Below are positions 6,450 to 9,194 of a stretch of DNA of 9,194 bases, in pieces. Source of the DNA: Candidatus Delongbacteria bacterium (GTDB lineage: Bacteria; UBA4055); the NCBI GenBank assembly GCA_022013635.1, contig JAKLPX010000398.1, forward strand, positions 1 to 9,194. The letters are read 5' to 3'. The position numbers and the translations under genes were made by a program. The stretch's first letter is position 1. Each line of letters begins with the position of its first letter. The notes under the pieces were generated by a model, which saw nothing but the letters and a program-made list of their open reading frames with translations, searched no databases and was not told the DNA's origin.

Positions 6450-6476
6450 TATATCAATAATAAAATAAAATGTCAA
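6448..6476 (-). promoter_or_regulatory. Sigma-70-type promoter for padR and the His-rich gene
   Basis: On the - strand, TTGACA (6476-6471) and TATAAT (6453-6448) are exact consensus boxes separated by 17 bases. The -10 box lies about 52 bases upstream of the padR ATG. Exact consensus in both boxes is notable even in AT-rich DNA and suggests a strong promoter needing repression. Confidence 0.75.
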
Positions 6477-6546
6477 TATTAATATGTTAAATCTGAAAAC
6501 CTCCAAAAAATTTTCCAGATGTGAAATCCTGCATATTGACGAACAT

Positions 6547-6570
6547 ATATATTGACAACTATCAATATAT
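6547..6570. promoter_or_regulatory. ArsR operator (perfect inverted repeat)
   Basis: ATATATTGA (6547-6555) and TCAATATAT (6562-6570) are perfect nine-base inverted repeats around CAACTA. The repeat covers the -35 box and part of the spacer of the arsR promoter, and the form (TTGA-N6-TCAA) fits ArsR/SmtB-type operators. An extra half-site ATATTGAC occurs 16 bases upstream (6533-6540). Confidence 0.7.
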
Positions 6571-6580
6571 TATTTATATT
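6552..6580 (+). promoter_or_regulatory. Sigma-70-type promoter for arsR-acr3-arsC
   Basis: TTGACA (6552-6557) is a consensus -35 box and TATATT (6575-6580) a near-consensus -10 box with a 17-base spacer. The ATG of arsR follows 33 bases after the -10 box. The inverted repeat at 6547-6570 overlies the -35 box, so bound repressor would block RNA polymerase. Confidence 0.75.
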
Positions 6581-6613
6581 TCATCCTAATTCTAATCAAT
6601 TGGAAGGAATTTT

Positions 6614-6940
6614 ATGAAAGATAGCGAATATAAAGATATTGGAAAATTATTTAAAGTATTAAGCGATCCAGTCAGACTTCAGATCATTGATCTTATATCT
6701 TGCAAAGAAATGTGCGCATGCGAAATTTTAGAATTCCTTTCGATTTCGCAATCTACACTTTCTCATCACATGAAAGTTCTGAAAGAATGCGGTATAGTTA
6801 CAAGCCGAAAAGACGCAACATGGGTGTATTATTCAATTGTCACTGAATTTATAAATGATCTTAAAGAAAAATTTAACAATATCACGAGTGATACATCAGA
6901 TTGCTTCTGCTATACAATTAAAATAGAGTGTAAAAAATAA
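6614..6940 (+). CDS. arsR: ArsR-family metalloregulatory repressor
   Basis: This is a 108-residue winged-helix repressor of the ArsR/SmtB family. The N-terminal helix reads IGKLFKVLSDPVRLQIIDLI. It is followed by the metal-binding loop with a Cys-x-Cys pair (Cys34 and Cys36, in KEMCACEIL), with Cys30 nearby. The recognition helix is SQSTLSHHMKVLKECGIV (about 45-62) and the wing is TSRKDATWVYYSI. In E. coli ArsR the sensing thiolates are Cys32, 34 and 37; here the CxC is kept but the third Cys at the equivalent place is not, so Cys30 or the C-terminal cysteines (97, 99, 106) may complete the site. As(III) or Sb(III) binding should release it from DNA. The ribosome binding site GGAAGG is well placed. 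It is the first gene of arsR-acr3-arsC and probably represses its own promoter through the overlapping inverted repeat. Confidence 0.9.
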   Translation: MKDSEYKDIGKLFKVLSDPVRLQIIDLISCKEMCACEILEFLSISQSTLSHHMKVLKECGIVTSRKDATWVYYSIVTEFINDLKEKFNNITSDTSDCFCYTIKIECKK

Positions 6941-6956
6941 AATTTCAGGAAAAAAT

Positions 6957-8003
6957 ATGAAAGAAAATAAATCCGGAATAAGTTTTTTTGAAAGATACCT
7001 GACCCTTTGGGTTATCGGTTGTATGATCGTCGGAGTGTTGATCGGAAAATTTATGCCAGTAATTCCTGAATTTCTTGGTAAATTCGAGTATGCAAAGGTT
7101 TCTATACCTATCGCTGTTTTGATCTGGCTCATGATCTTTCCCATGATGATGAAAGTGGATTTTACCAGCATTAAAAATGTGGGTAAAAATCCTCACGGGC
7201 TCTATGTGACATGGGTTACGAACTGGCTGATAAAACCGTTCACGATGTATTTTATCGCATGGTTTTTCTTTTATGTGATCTTTAAATCCCTGATCTCACC
7301 AGAACTCGCAAAAAATTATCTTGCCGGTGCGATCTTACTTGGTGCTGCTCCTTGTACCGCTATGGTTTTCGTCTGGAGTCATTTGACAAAGGGGAATCCT
7401 GCCTATACGGTTGTACAGGTAGCCACCAATGATCTTATCATTCTCATCGCCTTCACTCCGATCGTAGCTTTCCTTCTCGGGATCGGAGGATTTACGATCC
7501 CCTGGAACACACTCATTTTATCTGTCGTTCTTTTCGTAGTTATCCCGCTCACTGGAGGAATGATAACAAGAACAAGCGTGATCAAGCATAAAGGAGAAGA
7601 TTATTTCAACAATAAATTCATACCTAAATTCAATGATATAACCATAATCGGACTTCTTCTCACTCTTATGATCATTTTCTCGTTTCAGTGAGATGTAATC
7701 CTGAACAATCCGCTGCATATAATTCTTATTGCTGTTCCTTTAACGATCCAGACATTTCTAATATTTTTCATCGCTTATCTATGGAGCAGAAAATGGAAAC
7801 TTCATCATAATATTGCCGCACCTGCCGGAATGATAGGCGCATCAAATTTCTTTGAGCTAGCGGTCGCTGTAGCGATCTCTTTATTCGGACCGACTTCACC
7901 TGTAGTACTTGCTACGATCGTCGGAGTTCTTGTGGAAGTGCCGATTATGTTGACGCTCGTAAAGATCGCAAACAATACTAAGTCATGGTTCCCGAAAAAT
8001 TGA
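6957..8003 (+). pseudogene. acr3: Arsenite efflux permease ACR3 with in-frame TGA at codon 245
   Basis: The first 244 codons encode the N-terminal part of the ACR3 arsenite exporter, with about ten membrane helices expected in the whole family. Landmarks are FERYLTLWVIGCMIVGVLIG (11-30), MIFPMMMKVDF, and LLGAAPCTAMVFVWSHLTKG (128-146), which carries the As(III)-binding Cys133. Codon 245 is TGA (7689-7691). The same frame then continues for 103 residues without another stop, keeping conserved segments such as [19 protein letters not shown] and [11 protein letters not shown]. The latter holds Glu327, equivalent to the second residue known to be essential in ACR3. Total length 348 codons is normal for the family. 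The interrupted position (FSFQ-stop-DVILNNP) is a Gly in ACR3 proteins as I recall them, so GGA to TGA is the simplest origin. Termination there would remove the essential Glu and probably kill function. Readthrough or selenocysteine is possible but I see no SECIS-like hairpin after it. A sequencing error is a further option. It lies 16 bases after arsR. Confidence 0.8.
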
Positions 8004-8017
8004 TTAAGGGACAAAAC

Positions 8018-8203
8018 ATGAAAAATATTCTCTTCGTCTGCATACACAATTCCGCAAGAAGCCAGATGGCTGAAGCATTCCTCAATAACCTTAACCTGAA
8101 TAATGCTCAGGCTGAAAGATGTCCCGTCTTTCCAGGAAAAGCTTATATAAGACTTCATTGGTCGTTCGATGATCCTTCCAAAAGAGAGTTGGACATAGAT
8201 TAA
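8018..8203 (+). pseudogene. arsC: Arsenate reductase ArsC (low-MW phosphatase type), internally deleted and truncated
   Basis: This 61-residue frame starts at ATG 8018, with AAGGG 7 bases upstream. It opens with MKNILFVCIHNSARSQMAEAF, written here across residues 1-21, holding the CX5R phosphatase-type loop (Cys8 to Arg14) of thioredoxin-linked arsenate reductases. It then jumps from about residue 30 (NLNLNN) straight to AQAERCPVFPGKAYIRLHWSFDDPS, which in intact enzymes of about 130 residues lies near residues 85-110. The missing part of about 55 residues includes the central fold and the first resolving Cys (the VCDEAS-type motif, Cys82 in well-studied enzymes). Only the second resolving Cys (ERCP) remains. 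The C-terminal helix is also absent: the protein ends at SKRELDID. The deletion is in frame. Such a product could not fold normally or run the three-Cys relay, so I call it a remnant. An assembly collapse is the alternative. Confidence 0.8.
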
Positions 8204-8213
8204 ATCCATAATC
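8203..8213 (+). repeat. 11-bp direct repeat, left copy
   Basis: AATCCATAATC here is repeated exactly at 8801-8811. The left copy overlaps the last base of the arsC remnant stop codon. The two copies bracket the toxin-antitoxin module with about 587 bases between them, and both are preceded by TTAA a few bases away. They may be the trace of an insertion or a recombination event. Confidence 0.6.
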
Positions 8214-8216
8214 TAC

Positions 8217-8245
8217 TTGCAATCACACAAACAATTACTTATATT
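8217..8245 (+). promoter_or_regulatory. Promoter of the toxin-antitoxin operon
   Basis: TTGCAA (8217-8222) and TATATT (8240-8245) are good sigma-70-type boxes with a 17-base spacer, 33 bases before the antitoxin ATG. This gives the module its own transcription independent of the upstream ars operon. Confidence 0.6.
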
Positions 8246-8247
8246 AA

Positions 8248-8260
8248 TACTTAATTAGTA
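8248..8260. promoter_or_regulatory. Candidate autoregulatory operator of the toxin-antitoxin operon
   Basis: TACTTAATTAGTA is a near-perfect palindrome (TACT/AGTA arms with one central mismatch) lying just after the -10 box, over the probable transcription start. A second TACTTA word lies at 8236-8241. YefM-type antitoxins repress their own promoters through palindromes here; this one differs from the E. coli core sequence, so assignment rests on position. Confidence 0.4.
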
Positions 8261-8278
8261 ACTAAAAAAGGAGCATTT

Positions 8279-8530
8279 ATGTTAGCTGCAAATTTTACAG
8301 AATTCCGTGTGGGTTTAAAAAAATACCTTGACGATGTTGAAAACAACAACGACACTCTGGTTATTAAAAGAAGCAATGGTAAAGGAGCCGTTCTGATCTC
8401 TCTATACGAGTTCAACTCCATAATGGAAACAGTTCATATTCTCAGCTCCAAGACCAATGCTGACAGGCTGTTTGAATCAATTGAACAGATGAAATCGCGA
8501 AAAACTGTTACTAAAAGTTCGTTGGATTAA
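8279..8530 (+). CDS. yefM: Antitoxin of the YefM/Phd family
   Basis: This is an 83-residue antitoxin. The N-terminal half has the Phd/YefM DNA-binding fold: FTEFRVGLKKYLDDVENNNDTLVIKR, written over residues 6-31, then GKGAVLISLYEFNSIMETVHIL with the typical ALISLxEFNSIxET pattern. The C-terminal part (about 56-83) is a charged, probably disordered or helical tail (SKTNADRLFESIEQMKSRK) that would wrap around and neutralise the toxin. AAGGAG lies 5 bases before the ATG. The toxin gene begins 2 bases after its stop, the standard antitoxin-first order. It should also act as the DNA-binding part of the repressor complex on its own promoter, where a palindrome overlaps the start site. The length matches YefM (about 83-92 residues). 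Nothing appears missing. Confidence 0.92.
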   Translation: MLAANFTEFRVGLKKYLDDVENNNDTLVIKRSNGKGAVLISLYEFNSIMETVHILSSKTNADRLFESIEQMKSRKTVTKSSLD

Positions 8531-8532
8531 TC

Positions 8533-8790
8533 ATGAAAATAATTTTTTCAAAAAATGCATGGGGCGATTATACATCATGGCTCAAAGATGACCGTAAAAT
8601 GCTCGAAAAGATAAATGATCTGATAAAGGATATTAAGACGAATCCTTCCGAAGGCAAAGGAAAGCCTGAACCGCTGAAATATGATCTTTCGGGTTTATGG
8701 TCAAGAAGGATTGACCGCGAACACAGACTTATCTATAAAGTTGAAGACGAAGATATTTTCATTTACGCATGCAGATATCATTACGATTAG
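8533..8790 (+). CDS. yoeB: Ribosome-dependent mRNA interferase toxin YoeB
   Basis: This is an 85-residue toxin of the YoeB/RelE fold that cleaves mRNA in the ribosomal A site and stops translation. It lines up with E. coli YoeB residue by residue: GKGKPEPLK with Glu46, LWSRRI with Arg59, EHRLIY with Arg65, and the terminal CRYHY with His83 and Tyr84. All the residues known to matter for catalysis are present, so it should be active. One extra Asp follows Tyr84. The ATG is 2 bases after the antitoxin stop, so expression is coupled. The intact state of both partners contrasts with the damaged ars genes just upstream and fits a self-maintaining module. Confidence 0.95.
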   Translation: MKIIFSKNAWGDYTSWLKDDRKMLEKINDLIKDIKTNPSEGKGKPEPLKYDLSGLWSRRIDREHRLIYKVEDEDIFIYACRYHYD

Positions 8791-8800
8791 GCAGTTAAAT

Positions 8801-8811
8801 AATCCATAATC
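8801..8811 (+). repeat. 11-bp direct repeat, right copy
   Basis: AATCCATAATC matches 8203-8213 exactly. This copy falls between the toxin stop (8790) and the C-terminus of the convergent Smr-domain gene, overlapping the last stop codon bases of the latter (8810-8812). Confidence 0.6.
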
Positions 8812-9194
8812 ACGCACCGTATTTCTTGACTTTGCCTTTGATCTCGGTAAGTTTTCCTGACGACACCAACTCCTTGAGAGCCTGCATGACCGCTCCGCTT
8901 CCGAATTTTCTGAAATTTCCGATTATCTTTTCTTTGGTCTTGGGTGTAACCGCACAAAAATTCCGTATTTTTTCCTTGAGAACATCTGATGAGTTTGGCA
9001 ATTCGGATCTATAATAAACAATGGTATAACCCTGATTCCTTTCAAGTATCTCACCGAACTCTATCCTGTTGAAATTGGATTTATTTAGTTCGATAAAATT
9101 TCTGATCGCATTTTTGATCCTGCCCCCGATTCCGGTTGATCCGTAGCCGTGAATAATTTTGAGGCTCTGCCCTTTATTGGAATTATAAGTTCCT
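8810..9194 (-). CDS. Smr-domain protein, C-terminal part (5' end beyond window)
   Basis: The frame is open from the right edge to TGA at 8812-8810, giving 127 visible residues. Near the visible start is LKIIHGYGSTGIGGRIKNAI (about 11-30), the core of the Smr (small MutS-related) nuclease domain with its HGxG and Gly-rich turn. Proteins with this domain act as DNA or RNA endonucleases. After the Smr core come a basic stretch and a segment YTIVYYRSE, then a C-terminal region of about 60 residues (KEKIRNFCAVTPKTKEKII and QALKELVSSGKLTEIKGK) that looks like a small helical or winged-helix-like nucleic-acid-binding tail rather than part of the usual Smr fold. A start at TTG 9001 would lose the Smr core and is not credible. 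The gene is convergent with yoeB, with 19 bases between stops. The N-terminal domain architecture cannot be seen. Confidence 0.75.
   Translation of the reverse strand, partial: GTYNSNKGQSLKIIHGYGSTGIGGRIKNAIRNFIELNKSNFNRIEFGEILERNQGYTIVYYRSELPNSSDVLKEKIRNFCAVTPKTKEKIIGNFRKFGSGAVMQALKELVSSGKLTEIKGKVKKYGA

Noticed and set aside
6491..6520. Imperfect inverted repeat (ATCTGAAAA with TTTTCCAGAT) between the two divergent promoters.
   Set aside because: It has one bulge and an 11-base loop, no T-run, and no clear relation to either promoter; too weak to call an operator or terminator.
282..7691. An alternative genetic code in which TGA is an amino acid (Gly or Trp) would explain both the UGA pair and the acr3 TGA.
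   Set aside because: TGA is the natural stop of several genes here at exactly the expected C-terminus (both ATGA overlaps in the permease operon, the LolA-like gene, the barrel ending in LYF, the Smr gene), and Trp is encoded by TGG throughout.
7689..7740. Selenocysteine in ACR3 at codon 245.
   Set aside because: No convincing stem-loop lies within the usual distance after the TGA, and the family position is a Gly rather than Cys as far as I know; a nonsense mutation is simpler. Kept as a check in the findings.
7805..8209. A 134-codon - strand frame across the 3' part of acr3 and arsC.
   Set aside because: It is the antisense of clearly conserved ACR3 and ArsC coding sequence and shows no independent protein signature.

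Overview
The window is an AT-rich bacterial segment carrying metal(loid)-handling and envelope genes. A LolA-like periplasmic carrier and a beta-barrel outer-membrane protein point to a diderm (Gram-negative-type) organism. An in-frame UGA-UGA pair points to an organism that decodes selenocysteine. Low GC plus this gene mix would fit an uncultured FCB-group or candidate-phylum bacterium, but that placement is a guess; there is no rRNA or tRNA here.

Left part (1-1533, + strand): a tightly packed operon. It holds the C-terminal end of an unrecognised gene, a 108-codon protein with two consecutive UGA codons followed by a SECIS-like hairpin, and two half-size membrane permeases of the ArsP/YraQ type. 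The last three genes are joined by ATGA overlaps. The 108-residue protein is invisible to ordinary gene calling, which would give only a 65-residue fragment starting inside it. I interpret the set as a selenocysteine-assisted transport module for a soft metal, metalloid or organometal; this is the most interesting item in the window.

Middle part (1640-6395, - strand): two transcription units. The first encodes a Cys-rich PadR regulator and a His/Cys-rich small protein, and ends at a clear hairpin terminator (5696-5716). The second encodes a MacB/LolD-type ABC ATPase, its FtsX/MacB-type permease, a LolA-like outer membrane lipoprotein-sorting protein and an outer-membrane barrel. Together these look like an inner-membrane to outer-membrane export path.

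Right part (6547-9194): a consensus promoter overlapping a perfect inverted repeat drives arsR-acr3-arsC on the + strand, diverging from the PadR promoter. acr3 has an in-frame TGA in an otherwise intact 348-codon frame. arsC lacks its middle and its C-terminal tail, so this arsenic operon looks decayed. A YefM/YoeB-type toxin-antitoxin pair follows, bracketed by an 11-bp direct repeat. The window closes with the C-terminal part of a convergent Smr-domain protein.
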